A DNA stretch of 64,000 bases from Polytrichum commune (GCA_950295325.1 OX485806.1:34968001-35032000), one strand, 5' to 3'; shown: positions 10,974-23,885, numbered from the stretch's first letter. The notes: a model not told the origin generated them from the letters alone. Numbers and translations: made by a program.

Positions 10974-12820
10974 GTCAGCCTGAACATTGTTCAAAACACA
11001 CCATTGTAGCTAACTAAACCCTCAGAACCCTGGAAACCAGAGCTATCGCATTGTGTAATACAATTCATTTAAAAATTTAATTGGACAAGCTAATAGCTTG
11101 CCTCCTGCCTAATTGGCAAGAGCCCCACATGGTGCATAGTATGCGATCGACACCTTTTAGAATGACAAAGACCCTTTCAATGGTAAGTCACAAAAATTAT
11201 AACCTCAGTGCTAATGAGGGTTTTGTAATATTTTTGACTTCCAAGTTAATTACATGCTTTATTGATGGTTTCACTTTGCAAATGAAATCCCAGTCAATTG
11301 CTTATTTACTCAATGAAAGTGAACATATATATTGGATTTTGGACCTTGAAGATGAAGTGCACTCAATATGGGACTTGTGGATAAATGGACTTCAAGAATG
11401 CAAGGGCAATGGTTTTCTCGAAGTCGGGCGGGTGTGCAAAAGTTTTCAGTCGGGTCCAGAAAATCTAGATTTCTTTCCGGGGGTTGCCCCTACCTGAATC
11501 CACCTCCCCCAAAAAGTTCGTGGGGGGTTGTTTAACATCCACCATAGTTATGTTTTCGATCAGATCCAACCCCATCAATCCTAACCATATTATTTGGACA
11601 TTGACAACTTTCACTATATGCATCCCCTTTTAGAAACGGAGCAACACAATGAAGCTTACTTAATATGCTAAAACATATCACGTATCACATATTTCTTTCC
11701 TTCTTTTCACTTCTTTTCGATTGTTGTGCTAAAAATGGATTCAATACCAAAGATCACATAAAATACTATTTCATCACTTGTTTGGGGTCTGTACAATTCG
11801 TCACTTATCCCATATAAACATACTCCTGGTCTTTTCAGAGTGAAGAGGTCCCACATGCTCTTCACCACCATGGGGGCCAAGGCCAGACACCTAGCTCTTT
11901 GAATTGGACCCCCACCACCGTTATCAAGGTAAAAGGGCCTAGTAAAACATGACCCCCATATGAACCTTATGGCAGGACACCAGTGTCCCATAATACATCG
12001 GCTGAACCCTAAAGCCCGTCGACGGCGTCAAAAATGGTCAGCTGAAGGCGATCAAAGCAGCGTTGAGATTATCTCGACATCCTATACACGCTCTGATGTT
12101 CGAAGTTGGTTTCTATTGTCAATCATGTACAACCAAAAAACCAACCTTCAAAGAGACACCAGCGTCCCACCATAAGGTTCGTGGTTTATTCATCTCAAGT
12201 AGACCCCTCTAATACTAATTTCATAAATAAAATAATAAAATAATAAAATCTATATACTATAATAAAATTGCATGCATTCTCATCTCGGATAATAGTGGTA
12301 TGGACTCGGTTCAAAGAGGCGGGCCTTTAGCACTCGCCACGGGGGCCATGAGTGAGCCTCATGGGGACCTTTTGACAAATATGGCAAGCGTACCTTGTAT
12401 TGTGTAAGGGGACACCTTGGGTCCGGCTTAAGACAAGCCGCACACTATTCACCTTAACTTAAGGACCAAGTGCCCAAAATCACCCCGGGTTTCACCCCAA
12501 GCTTACTTACATCATATTAGACCCTCACACTCTCTTTTGGTAGCGTAATCGGAGATGAAACACAACATATTATTTTTAGCCCAAAAAAAAATATTCGTTC
12601 TTGATGACTTTAGACCAAAATTGTCAAAGTTGAGAGACTATGTAGTGGGACCCAATTGGAATGATCAATTAACGACAATCATATAGGGACATGGGATGCA
12701 TTCTTCTTTGAGAGTGGGCCCAACCATGTGCGTGCAAGATTCCTATTAAAACTCTTATTAGCATAAATTTTATGACCAAAAAGTAGACTATACATACAAT
12801 ATAGATACATAGATATGACA
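10974..12820. other. Spacer with no supported gene
   Basis: It contains a 138-codon frame (11081-11497 plus) whose translation shows no recognisable domain, no splice context and ordinary composition. Nothing else was supported on either strand. Confidence 0.4.
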
Positions 12821-12829
12821 CCAACCCTA

Positions 12830-13065
12830 AATATTAAATATTGAATCTAGTATCGCCAGTCTATTGTCTTGCCCAATATTATTGTAAATTGCCCGTGTAA
12901 TATCACCAACACTACATGTGAACCTAACATATTTACTAGTCATTGCTTGTAAAATTTGTTGGGCATTATAGATTTACAAAGTTGTGATTATGGTCACTTA
13001 CTAAGTGAATTTTCATCCAAATTTGAATCATCCATGGCAATATTTCATTACAATTTTGTTAGGAT
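12830..13065. mobile_element. MITE family E, degenerate reverse copy
   Basis: The block from TTGTCTTGCCCAATATTATT to TCCATGGCAATATTTCATTA is collinear with the reverse-orientation copy at 29925-30305 (AAATTGCCCGTGTA, TCACTTACTAAGTGA). The termini are eroded. Confidence 0.5.
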
Positions 13066-14385
13066 GCATGTAGTTTAGGGTTTGGATAAAACAAAAACCC
13101 AGGGAAAAAACTAGGTAAGACTCAAAAAGTGATTTTAATGTCATCTAGGTGTCTCAAATAAGTTTAATTAGGACAAACATAAATTTATCAGAGATGATTA
13201 AGAATTTCAATTGATGTTTCATTCATTTATGCAAGCAAAAGGGTGTGGGAATTCTCTTGACCTCAATAGATGCAGTTGTGATTGTCACACACCTCACACT
13301 AGATACCTAGTGAATAGGCTAGCAGTGAGTTCATTAAATGGACCTTGACGTGTGCTCCACAAGCATAGGCACAACCATTAACAATAGTCTTGCATAAAGT
13401 ATCACATTTAGTCTCTCTACCAAAGCCAACGACACTTTGGTGTAGTCAACTATCTCATATTAATTAATCCTTCTTAATGTAACTTGAAATGGCAGTAGAG
13501 TTCCCACTCAAGGATACAATATTCTTTAATTAATCATTTCTCAATGTGAATTTGATGTCAAACTAGATAGTATGTTGTGGCCTTGCAACCACAACATCCA
13601 CCCATGTTCCAAACATCACTATAATCCCACACACCACCAAGTTAAAAGACCATGGACTTTTCCTTGATTTTTCTTTTAGTAATTATCCAACACATGTAAT
13701 TTCCTCTTTTTCTTAATTTAATATTTCCACTCAGCAAATGTACCATTCTTTTCCCAAGATCTAGATTATCTACTTTTAGAATTAATTATCCATTCAAGTT
13801 AAGTCAAACTTATTAACTCGGAAGAATGGTATAAAAACTTTTAATGACATGTATCATAGTTTTAGGCCAGCTTACCTCTTAGGCAATTAGCCAACTCCAA
13901 GTACCAATACTAGTCTTTCTCTTTAGGTTTTCATTATGTTTGATTACTTCTTCTCCTTGACAACCATTGGCCTTTACATTTTCAACCTTTCATCTCCCAA
14001 TCATACCAAGGATTGTGGTATCCCAGCAAGGCTGACCTTTTCCAACTAAGACCATGACATGTTCAAATTCAGCCTTCTACTTCCAAAGTTCTACAAACAC
14101 GTACTCAACTTAAATCTCTATATACTATAGTGGTGTATCCTCTCTTATGAATCAATTTCTTTGAGGCCAATTTTCTCTTATTTATTTGAAGACCATAGCA
14201 TTCACATAATTCCACAAATAATTTACACCAACTATTGAAGAACCCATGCTCATTAGTTTGCAAGGACATTAATAAATCCTCACTCAATCATTCTAAGATC
14301 CTACTCCATTCTTTCTACTTGAACTCATTGCGGTTCCATCCCACTCATGAGCACCCTCCGACCTCAAGGACCTGTGCAGGGATGG

Positions 14386-14915
14386 GGGGGTGGACTCTTC
14401 AATGGGAACCTACATGACACGCTTGGGTCACTTTGAAATGAAACCTTCATATATACGAGAAGTTTATAGAGAAAAACATATGCATACGTACTAATGGCGT
14501 GCTAAAAAATGGACTCATGTATTTATATTAGGCTTTTCAATTTAATGTGATAAATGCTTCCACTACATATACAAACTGTACATCATGAAGTAAATAAGTC
14601 CTTACTACATATAAAATCCACTCTCATTTTTCGATGAGAAAGTCATTAAATGGTTTTTTAATCCATAGCATGTAATTCAATGATTGTATCAAACAAACTA
14701 AATAACATAGCATAGCTTAATAACTTAGCCACAATCTAGAGAGCAAAACTAAAGGAAGCTCATGAGAGTTGCAAGAGCCTCTAGTTTGTAAAAACCTAGA
14801 ACCCAAATGCAAACCAACACATGGTAATCATTGAGGATTGTGACCATATGAAACAATGGATGAAAACGTGAAGTGTATTAACTAACAGATCTATTGTCAA
14901 ATTTTTCCTCAACTG
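14386..14915 (+). mobile_element. Inverted-repeat element family A, copy 3
   Basis: It starts GGGGGTGGACTCTTCAATGG and is collinear with the copy at 7167 for about 500 bp. It ends near a C-run at 14917-14928 without a clear inverted terminus. Confidence 0.6.
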
Positions 14916-14929
14916 TCCCCCCCCCCCTG

Positions 14930-15160
14930 CGCGTGGAAATAGAATGGCTAGAATAGGCACTGACACCCTAAACCCACCTTGAATTGACTTGAGATAGACT
15001 TGTGCAACTTGTTACCTACCCTACATGGCAGTGGTGGCGCCACTAATGGCACTAAAAACCGTCACTCTGTGGGCCCAAGCACTCCTACACCATGTTGGTG
15101 ATTGGGAGGCGTTTAGAGGTGTTAGGTTTTAGGACCCTCTACCTTACGTTAGAGTCCCAA
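14930..15160. repeat. Dispersed repeat shared with 43970-44290
   Basis: The segment containing AGAATGGCTAGAATAGGCA, CCCTAAACCCACCTTGAA, GGTGGCGCCACTAATGGCAC and CACTCCTACACCATG reappears in the same order at about 43970-44150. No coding frame is conserved between the two. Confidence 0.55.
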
Positions 15161-15309
15161 GCTTGTCGTGTTGGTGATGTAATTGGGAAGCAAGGCTCAA
15201 CAACACGACAAGCTCATCATTACATCAACAACACGACAAGCTCATCATTACATCACCAACACGACAAGCTCTCTTGATGAATTGGTTGTCGTGTTGGTGA
15301 TGTAATTGA
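15161..15309. repeat. Nested direct and inverted repeats of a 23-bp motif
   Basis: The motif GCTTGTCGTGTTGGTGATGT(AATT) occurs forward at 15161 and about 15286, and in inverted form three times between 15199 and 15270 (ACACGACAAGCTCATCATTA twice, then ATCACCAACACGACAAGC). The arrangement can fold into alternative hairpins. Confidence 0.65.
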
Positions 15310-15518
15310 CTAAGAATGTAAGTATGTCATTCAAATTCACATGTGGGAACACAAGTTTCATGCCATGTTTGCTTTTGATATATATATATCATTAAATGTA
15401 AAATTGACAAATCCATGGCCTTATCTATGTTGGAGTCTCCACTCACTTGTTTACATCACAATGGACTCACACTATGTGCACCCTGGTGATGCTATGTCTG
15501 CACTTGATTAAAATATTT

Positions 15519-16133
15519 GGGTGCAAGCACGGTAAAGTGGACAACTCCTTATCCCTGCCTAGTGTTAAGTGAAAGTGATTCAATTTTATGTACTAACTTT
15601 GAATTTTGTGAAGAAATAAACCATAGACATTTTAGAAACATCTTGATCTACAAAGCCAAGCAATTTATGATGACAAAAAGAATTCCAAGAAAAGTCTACC
15701 TATTTTAGAAGACGGTGCAAGTGGCGTGCAAGTAGGTGATATTGAATAAGTGACTGTCTAAAATTTGTTTAAAATATGATAAAATTACATTAAATTGATG
15801 GTTTTTTACAAAGTTTTGTGGTGATGCCCTCAAGTGGATAATGAATTCAAGGAATATAAAAAAAAAATCTAACTTCAAAATAGTTAAGGTCATGAAATAT
15901 ACATCCAAAACCAGACTCAACCATTTGTTTTTCAGCATCACTTTTGATGCTAAGTATTGAAGATCTCAACTTGATATTCTACATTTGAGTATTTAACACA
16001 ACAATAGAGGTCATCATAAAAAAAATTCCAATTTAAATAACTCTTTGCTACTACTTTTAGGCCTTTGACCAAAAAAATTATGGTTTTAGTATACCAGAGC
16101 ACTTTTTTGGTCCACTTTACCATGCTTGCACCC
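15519..16133. mobile_element. Inverted-repeat element family B, copy 1
   Basis: The termini are GGGTGCAAGCACGGTAAAGT(GGAC) on the left and the complement (GTCC)ACTTTACCATGCTTGCACCC on the right, a 24-bp near-perfect inverted pair. The element is 615 bp and AT-rich, with no transposase. A second copy in opposite orientation is at 56997-57624. Confidence 0.8.
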
Positions 16134-16259
16134 ATTTTTGAAAATCATTTAATAGATGCAACTTGTCCACTATACCCTTTATTCTAGGTGTCCACAATAG
16201 GTTCATAGATTACTTTAACAGGTCCACCGACCTTATGTGGTGTTCAAGATTCAACATTT

Positions 16260-18336
16260 TTAGAAGCATTCGAATTTGTGGTTGGATCACTTGTATAAGA
16301 TACATTGTGGAAGATCATTCCATATATAAAATTTCGTGACGATTCACATATGGATGAAAGAATCTGGCAACGGACTCAAGTTTGAGGTTAGATCAATCAC
16401 TCTTGGTGAAGTGATCCGGTGACCCGGACTAGTCAATTCATCAAGAGAGGAATTCTCATCACTTCAAGAGAGACATTGTAATGCAGGTTGGAGAAATAAA
16501 TTTGGTTTCGTAGTGAGAAATTATTAGGTAATGTTGGGAATTTGTGCACAAACTGCTGTTCTGGAGGCACCACTTTGTGAGATTGAAGCACAGTACTGGG
16601 TATGAAGAAATCGATCAGGAGCATCTTACAAAGTACTCGTGATGATCATATGGATATATAATATATATTGTTAATCTGGCGAGGGACTCGAATTTGTGGT
16701 TAGATCACTTGTGGTGATCCTGTGATCCAGACTAGTATGAATTGTCGTCTGTTAGCCGTGACCTTATGATGTTGCTGAACCAATGGTCGAGACAGGAATC
16801 CTAACCACTTCTAAATCGATAGACGCTGTGTGCAGGCTCGAGAGATAGATCCACTTTTGTAGTGAGGAATTATTAGCCTGAATTCTTAGGAGTTAATTTG
16901 TGCACAAATCGCTGTTGTGGAGGCACCACTTTGTGAAATCAAAGCCAGTACTGGGACCGGTATAAAGAATCGATCACGTATGAGCCTCTTACAAGATCAT
17001 TATGTTACTCATGCTATCATATGGATGTATTTATATATATTAATCTTGTGTTGCGTTAGCAAATCTCCGATGACATGACATTATTAAGACAATATGAAGT
17101 ACTGTGCGTTTGGTCATGCCGGCCCTGAGAATATAACATGAGAATATAACATGGAATGTCCCAATCTAGTGTTAATTCAGACTCAATCTGAGTCTCCTTC
17201 TTATGGAAGGATTGACAGAAAAAACCGGATTGAAAATCTGACCTTCTTTGATTTAGTGGTACTTATTGGAAGTCCTTGTTTGTTGATTACTTAAACTGAA
17301 TGCATAGATCCTCGCAATCGTGTTCACTATTGAGTGTGAAGTAGTTAATAAAACTTGAAGACGAAGTGCAATCTCTTTCAATCACGTGTCTTGATGGTGT
17401 CTGTTCGTTGATACTCACCGAATCACACACATACCCTAGTCGCTCAACAAATCTCATCAAGACAGGAATTCCAAGCAGTTCTTAAACTGACGTTGTAAGG
17501 CTGTAGAGAAGATGTTATTAGTTTTTCAGCGAGCAACAATTTAGGCAGAGAGAATGAATCGATCACCGAGTGTAGACTTACAAAAGATCATTATATTACT
17601 CGCGATGATCATATAAGGTTTATATTCTAGAGACAGCTCAAATTCGTAGTCAGCTGATCACTTCTGCTGTTCGAGGTCCAGACGTTATGATTAATCGCGA
17701 GGTCATCACAAGCCACCATTAATTTAGTGTTGCTCAACCAATAATTTCATCATGACCGGAATTCTTAGCACTTCTTTGCCCCACCATGTGTGGCTGTAGG
17801 CATCATCGTTTTTTGGTGAGGAATTAGGGAGAGAAAATCGATCACTTACCCTCTGCCAACATCATTACTCTGGATAGTGACAGCTCATAATTGTGTTTAG
17901 GTCGCTCGTGGTGAATTTGTGATCCAGCCGGGTATTTAATCCCCAGGTTATCATAGCCACAAGTATTGTTGCTCAACCATTTTTATTGCGACAGGGATGC
18001 TAAGCACTTCTTCGACCCACCTTACGTGGCTGTAGACACATATTAGGTAGTTTTCTAATTAGGAGTTTGGGAGAGAAATTCAATCACGAGCCTCTTACAA
18101 GATCATTACTCTCGATGATCACATGATGGAGGTTAATTCTTAGAGTGACAGCTTAAAATTGTGTTTATGAGGTCACTGATGATGACTTCGTAGTGATCAT
18201 CATAGACACTGTTTATCATTGGTACTCAATTTATTCTTGAAGACAAGATAATTCACCATCACTCTTCTTGAATCGACATTCAAATGTGCAGGTGGTCGGA
18301 GCGAATAATTCAAATTTTCCCAAATTTTAGTGCCCC
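16260..18336 (+). repeat. Degenerate tandem repeats upstream of the lipoxygenase
   Basis: Units of roughly 250-370 bp recur, each carrying a block like GAATTTGTGGTTAGATCACT (near 16270, 16375, 16688, 17637, 17883, 18151), a block like GTGCAGGCTCGAGAGA, and a block like CTTACAAGATCATTA followed by GATGATCAYATG (near 16624, 16987, 17576, 17843, 18093). The last unit runs into the lipoxygenase start codon at 18337. About 17065-17450 is an unrelated insertion. Confidence 0.6.
17281..17450. repeat. Dispersed repeat J, copy 1
   Basis: Sequence around CATAGATCCTCGCAATCGTG and GGTGTCTGTTCGTTGATACT matches 25960-26050 in the same orientation and about 26930-27055 in the opposite one. It sits inside the tandem repeat block upstream of the lipoxygenase. 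Confidence 0.5.
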
Positions 18337-18634
18337 ATGTCAGCAAGTCAAGCCTCAGACGGTTCTTCAGGTTCCGTCGGCTGGTTCAAAAAGCTGGTCT
18401 CGACCTCCAACTCAAAGATTGGCAAAATGGAGAGCTACGTCAAGAAAAAACTCTTTAACGGGCGTGATGATTCTTTGAGCGCGGTGGAGTACATTGGAAC
18501 GGCGGTGGTGATGAAGAAATTGAAGGTGTTGGATTTAATCGATCAAGTAGCGGATGTCGAGGACGATACGAGCGAGGCAATCGTCGGGAAGCACGTCAGT
18601 GTGCAGCTCGTCAGCGCCGAATTACTCGACCCAC
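18337..18634 (+). CDS. LOX: Lipoxygenase exon 1 (N-terminus, start of PLAT domain)
   Basis: The ATG at 18337 begins MSASQASDGSSG; the segment TAVVMKKLKVLDLID and GKHVSVQLVSAELLDP is the usual start of a plant LOX PLAT/LH2 domain. The donor is C|GTAAGT at 18635, phase 1. The N-terminus is short and Ser/Lys-rich with no obvious plastid peptide. Confidence 0.8.
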
Positions 18635-19189
18635 GTAAGTATGCTCAAAATATATATCCTAACCTCGGATCGAACAAAAAAATTCATCAACTTCTCCTAC
18701 TCATATACATGATTCACAAAAACTCGTGCATTATGTGTGTGTGTATTGATTATATAACCTTGAGCAACTTCTTTGAAACGCGTTGTCGAGTGCCCACAGG
18801 AAGATTCAATTAGAACGAGTTTCTACGAATGTCAATCTAATCATCGAGCTCACCGGCTCAATCCGTCTGCGGTCTCCAGATAGGGAACTGAAAATTTACG
18901 AACCCGGGATCTGATTCTAGAGGTTTTCCTTCTGCTTCAGTTTTAGACTCTTTTGGGTTAGACCCCGGTAATAGTAGGGATCTCTTGGGATTGTTTGGTA
19001 GCGGGCGAAGCGAAGTTTAGTATTACGAAGGATAAGTCATGTAGAAGCTGCGAGCTTCGACATCGCTTCTAACTTATGCTTCACAAATGAATTGATGAGT
19101 TTCCACTTTTTGATCTTTTCATTTAGTTTTTACAAAAAATGGCGATAATATTAGGAGTTGTTAATATTTCACAAAGAGGGCAATGAACT

Positions 19190-19400
19190 GGGAGATCCGG
19201 CCGCTAGTTACAGATGAACCGGTTGAGTTTGAGAAATAACTGGTTGAAGTTCAAGACTTCAGGAAAATTACCGATCATTGTAGAGGAATTTAGAGAATGC
19301 ACCCTAATTTAACGAAGAAAAACCGAAAGATGTCAACATGTGACCGGTTGGACTTGGAACCACTAGGATCTTGAGTGATTATGCCCAAAAATTTCCCCGA
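19190..19400 (+). repeat. Dispersed repeat I, copy 1
   Basis: It carries GTTACAGATGAACCGGTTGA and TGTCAACATGTGACCGGTTG, the reverse complement of the copies at 23640 and 26220. It lies in lipoxygenase intron 1. Confidence 0.65.
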
Positions 19401-20329
19401 ACACTGAAAGAGGGCATTTTGAGAAAGAGAGAGATCTGTTGTTCTTAGAACTACTTGGAAGCATGCCCATGTGTGAAATATCAAACGGAATCGATCATTT
19501 GTGTTGGCTTGTTGGCCTCCTGTCTCATTTGAATTATTTTTTAAGCATTTTGTGTTTGATTAATTCTCCTGGAGGGAAACTCGACAGGATTATAAATATT
19601 CCTAGAACTTATAGTATTATTGAAACTAGAATTCCTAGATTGCTTATTTTAAGAAATGAGCAGCTCCAAAAAAGTTGCTTGTTCAAAATGTTTCAGTAGT
19701 TTCAATTAACCAGGTTCAAAAATGTTGACCCTTGTGGGTGTTAAAGATCCTAGTTGCCACCCAAGCACTGGATTTTTAACTTCTTCGACACAAGATGGGA
19801 AAAAATTAGAGCAAAATTTGTAAAGTCATTGGATCAAACTCTGGGTGAGTTGGTTAAAAGGTGAGATTGAGAGATTATCCATAAAGTCACCAAGTTTTCT
19901 CAAGGTTTCAATTAACATGCTAAAAGATTGATGTCAAGATGTAAAAAAATTGCTTTTTTAAGGTTGTCATATTAGGATGAGTGGGCGAAACTAACCTTTC
20001 ATAGCCCGATTCGGAATTTAGAGTGGTAAGTACCACGGACAAATCCTATTTTCAATCCTAAAATTCTCTCCAAAAATTTGAGATTAAAAGAAGAAATCTG
20101 AAAACCTTCACCCAACTTTCAAAATAAGACTATGACATAAAACAACAAATGAGCTTTTGATAGAAAAAACTCTAAAGAAGGAACTTATTCTGTCCCTCTT
20201 TGAGAGACTTTATGGATACCTCTCTATTTGCAGAATTCTTTATATTCACCTTTACCTAGATTTTTATTGTTTATTTTTGAAGTTTCCGATCTAATTAGAT
20301 CAAATTAAAAAATTTAACTATGGATGCAG

Positions 20330-20625
20330 AGACAAGTCAAGCACTATTGAGCAGCGAGGTGGCGTTCCCCGGGTGGCCACAACTCGAAACGCTAGGGGCT
20401 CAAAACATCCCGTTCCATCTAAAATTCATTGTTCCAAATGCCTTTGGAGTCCCCGGAGCCATCTTTGTGAGGAACCACCACCCCAACGAGTTCCTTCTCG
20501 TGTCTTTCACTCTCAATTTACCACCCGACACGAAGAAGATCGTCCACCATGCCCAATACGTGACGAACTCATGGGTGTACAACACGGATTCAACCACAAA
20601 TGGCCGAGTCTTCTTCCGCAACAAG
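20330..20625 (+). CDS. LOX: Lipoxygenase exon 2 (PLAT domain)
   Basis: The exon starts with two bases completing a Gln codon after acceptor GATGCAG|. It encodes ...FHLKFIVPNAFGVPGAIFVR, HPNEFLLVSFTLNLPP and GRVFFRNK, the body of the PLAT/LH2 beta-barrel. The ATG at 20320 is intronic and not the start. Donor AAG|GTGAAA at 20626, phase 0. Confidence 0.85.
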
Positions 20626-21439
20626 GTGAAAAACTTAAATTTATACACTTCCGGGGCTTGACAATCCCAATTAGTCCTAGTACACTCATTCTCAAAAATT
20701 CTCAAACCACAACTAGGTTTTCATCAAATCAACTCAATTTATATATGAAAGTTGTACTTCTCACCTCTAGTTATTTCGCCCTTGCTTCTAATAGTGCCCG
20801 ACCTTAACAATACTCCATAAAGATTTAGAGAAAGAAAATCCTATAGAGGTGCCATATTAAATTTTTAAAAATGACAAAAACAAGTAAACTTTATTTTTCC
20901 TTCCCTCCTTCCATCCTCTCCTCCTCCTATATATCTTGCAAAAAAAATTCTCTTTCTCCCTTCCTTTTTACTTTGTGCATTTGTCGGGTCTATCTTTGGT
21001 CTCATATACATTGTGTTCAAGTAAGTTCTAATAAGCTCCAAGATTCTGACTAGGTGTTTCAAGTTACACAAAGACATGCAAGAAGCGATGAATTAACAAA
21101 GGAAAATACAGATTGTGTAATTACTGTTAGTTGATCTGTGAGAAATTTTAGATTGGTGCCCTTGATTGTCCATTACATTCTTTCAATTTGTTTTCGCGAT
21201 AATGATTGCTCAAGCAATACGCACATGACCTTCGACCTCCCTACCTCCATTCTCCTATTGTTATGATCCCTAGCTTCCATACCCCTTCATTGTCCATTGT
21301 TCTCATAACTTGGTTTTTGCTATTCAAATTTCAACTATCTAACATGTGGGCCTTGTTCCATTTGGGGTCATTAGGATGTGTCATTTTGCAAAGATGTTGA
21401 TACGATCCCTTGTAATTATATGTGGAATGCTATTGACAG

Positions 21440-21680
21440 GCTTACTTACCAATAGACACACCCCCGGCTCTCAAGGAGCTCCGGGAGAGGGAGCTTCGGG
21501 ATTTGCGAGGGAACGGCAAGGGCGAGCGGAAAGAGAGTGACCGAATTTACGATTACGACATTTACAATGACTTGGGGAAACCGGATGAAGACCCGAAGCT
21601 TGAATGGCCTAACTTGGGGGGCAACAAGGTGTATCCTTTTCCTCGCCGAATTCGAACGGGCCGAGCCCCAACAAAAACTA
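21440..21680 (+). CDS. LOX: Lipoxygenase exon 3
   Basis: Acceptor TTGACAG|. The exon begins [20 protein letters not shown] and contains the family signature [20 protein letters not shown] followed by DLG, then [16 protein letters not shown]. Donor A|GTAAGT at 21681, phase 1. Confidence 0.9.
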
Positions 21681-22555
21681 GTAAGTATGAACTTCAAAGC
21701 ATTTGTTATTACAACTTAAAATGCAAAGATTGAGTCATGACTAACTTCATTTGGGTGGGTTTTACATTACGGTCCATGACCGAAGAAAGTTTGAAATCGA
21801 GCAATGATATAGATCTCTATACAAAGTTTTTGGACTCAAGGAACCAAAACACTGGGGTCCAAGTTGTCCAAAGTATAAAAAGAAGAAGCTTTTTATAAGT
21901 TGTTGAGTCCGTCGAAATGTGGCACTAATGTGATAAAACTTTTTTTGGTCAAAGATTCTTGTTGTTCCCAACTCGAAATATTCATGAACCCCAACTGAGA
22001 GAAACCATGCTTCAAGCTTGAATGCAATCTCGAGTCCAAAAGTACGTCCATGAATTAGGGGGGTTCTTTCAACCTCAATTGTTCTAGACTTGAACTCTAA
22101 TGTAAATCCACCCTCAGTCAACGAAAGTTGGGACTATGTTGGGTATAATATGTAGATTCTAGACTTTTGCATAAATTTTGGACATGCTAAAATTGTATAT
22201 ATTTAGTTCTGAAGGCAGATTTTATGATAGAAATAGCATAAATTAACCAAGTTAGGTGTGGACTACACCTCTTGTTGTATACATTGCATGTACATTGTGT
22301 TCTTTGTCAAGAACACAAATCTAGATTGATGTTTCGACCACTTTGCTTCTCAAACCACGTATAATGAGGGGTGAATTTGCATCGCCACCGTAATCTTCCA
22401 GTTTTCTTCCCACAAATAATTTATTTTGCAATATGCATATATCAACAGCGCAGCGCAAATGATACTCAGTACTCCCGGAAGCAACGTTAATGTTTTTGAA
22501 TATGTTTACACCCTAGTTTCATGACGCCTTTCATCGTGTATCGTCGTCGTTGTAG

Positions 22556-22909
22556 ATTCAAAGTATGAGAGCCGATCCACGGCGCCCTTCTACATCCCTC
22601 GCGACGAGTGCTTCGACCGCATCAAGAACTCCGACTTCGAGGCCACGGGGCTGCTGTCGCTCGTGAGCGCGGCCGTGCCGAAAGCCAGCGTGCTGGTGAC
22701 GGGGAGGAGCGAGTTCGGGAGCGTGGAGGAGGTGAAGAGCTTGTTTGCTCCACAAGGGACGGACGTCGGCGGACTCAACAACGTGTTGCCCACGAAGGCC
22801 GACGTCCCCGCCTGCGACCAACACCCGCTCGTCTTCTTGAACGAGGTGCTCAAGCCCGACGGGCAGGCTGTCAATCCCCTCGTGTACCCGTTGCCTCGAA
22901 TCTTACAAG
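22556..22909 (+). CDS. LOX: Lipoxygenase exon 4
   Basis: Acceptor TTGTAG|. It encodes SKYESRSTAPFYIPRDECFD, the conserved (F/Y)YxPRDE region, then a GC-rich stretch through VEEVKSLFAPQG and VNPLVYPLPRILQ. Donor G|GTATGC at 22910, phase 1. GC content is far above the flanking introns. Confidence 0.85.
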
Positions 22910-23639
22910 GTATGCAAAAGGGAGTTGAGGAGAGAGAAAAAAAAACAAAACCCAAAAAAGAAGACGAAGAAGGAAAGAGGATATCAGTAATTTTGTTTGT
23001 CAACACAAACATGAATTATAGAGTTATTTCCCCCTGCGTGCTACACTATTGATAGAATTGTTGAAGACGTCACTACGTTCTTCGCATTGTTGCGTTTTTG
23101 TTTAATGTATTGTCCTGTTAGTTTACAATGCATAGTATCGTAACTAAACGCTCATCCTAGAGCAGAGAGGTTATCGGGACCTGTCACGGTTTGTCATATC
23201 CATGGAGGTGGAGTATCCTTCATGAGTTTCAAACTATGTTCAAGAACCGGTTGGTTATGACTGGTAACCGGCTTTGAGTAGGTGGATGACTCGTTGCTCT
23301 CTTGGTTCGTCATCCACTCTCCTCTCGATGGTCATCTAGAGGGAGTGCACTAGCATTGGTTTTAGAAGTATAGTTGAGTCCAAAGCTAAGGTGTCGTGAG
23401 ATCAATGGAGAGCGTATTCCTAACATATTTGGGAATCTTTCTATTCAAGAGAATTACATATAGGCTCCCCAAAAAATACAAAAAGTGAACAGGTGGAGTC
23501 ACTACTTATCAAATCTTTAACATTGAATCAATTAAGAACCAACCCAGTGTTGTTCCATTGCATTATTTGAATTGAAAATGCATCCAGGAGCAGCTACTTT
23601 AAGCAGCCAATAGACAGTGAAAACAAAATACCTGACTTG

Positions 23640-23885
23640 GGTTGAATACGGTGCAAGGATTCTGTGTCCAGGGAGATTTTTGGGCATAAATCGGTTGAGA
23701 TCCTAGTGTATTCCAGACCAACTGGTTACATGTTGACATCTTTTGGGTTTTCTTTGCTAAATTGAGGAATGTTCTGTAAAATCCTCTAAATTGATCAGTA
23801 ATTATCCTGAAGTTTTGAATGTGGACCGGTTGTTTCACAAAACTCAACCGGTTCATCTGTAACTAGCAGTCGGTTCTCTCTGTTC
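23640..23885 (-). repeat. Dispersed repeat I, copy 2
   Basis: CAGGGAGATTTTTGGGC ... ACCAACTGGTTACATGTTGA ... CTCAACCGGTTCATCTGTAA is collinear with 26220-26490. It lies in lipoxygenase intron 4. Confidence 0.65.

Noticed and set aside
11081-11497. 138-codon plus-strand frame
   Set aside because: No recognisable domain, ordinary AT-rich composition and no splice or promoter context; frames of this length are expected by chance in this window.
20320-20329. ATG at 20320 as start of a PLAT protein
   Set aside because: It lies in the intron just before the acceptor; phases show the coding sequence continues from the exon at 18337.
22558-23012. Minus-strand frames of 88 and 140 codons
   Set aside because: They are shadows of the GC-rich lipoxygenase exon on the plus strand.
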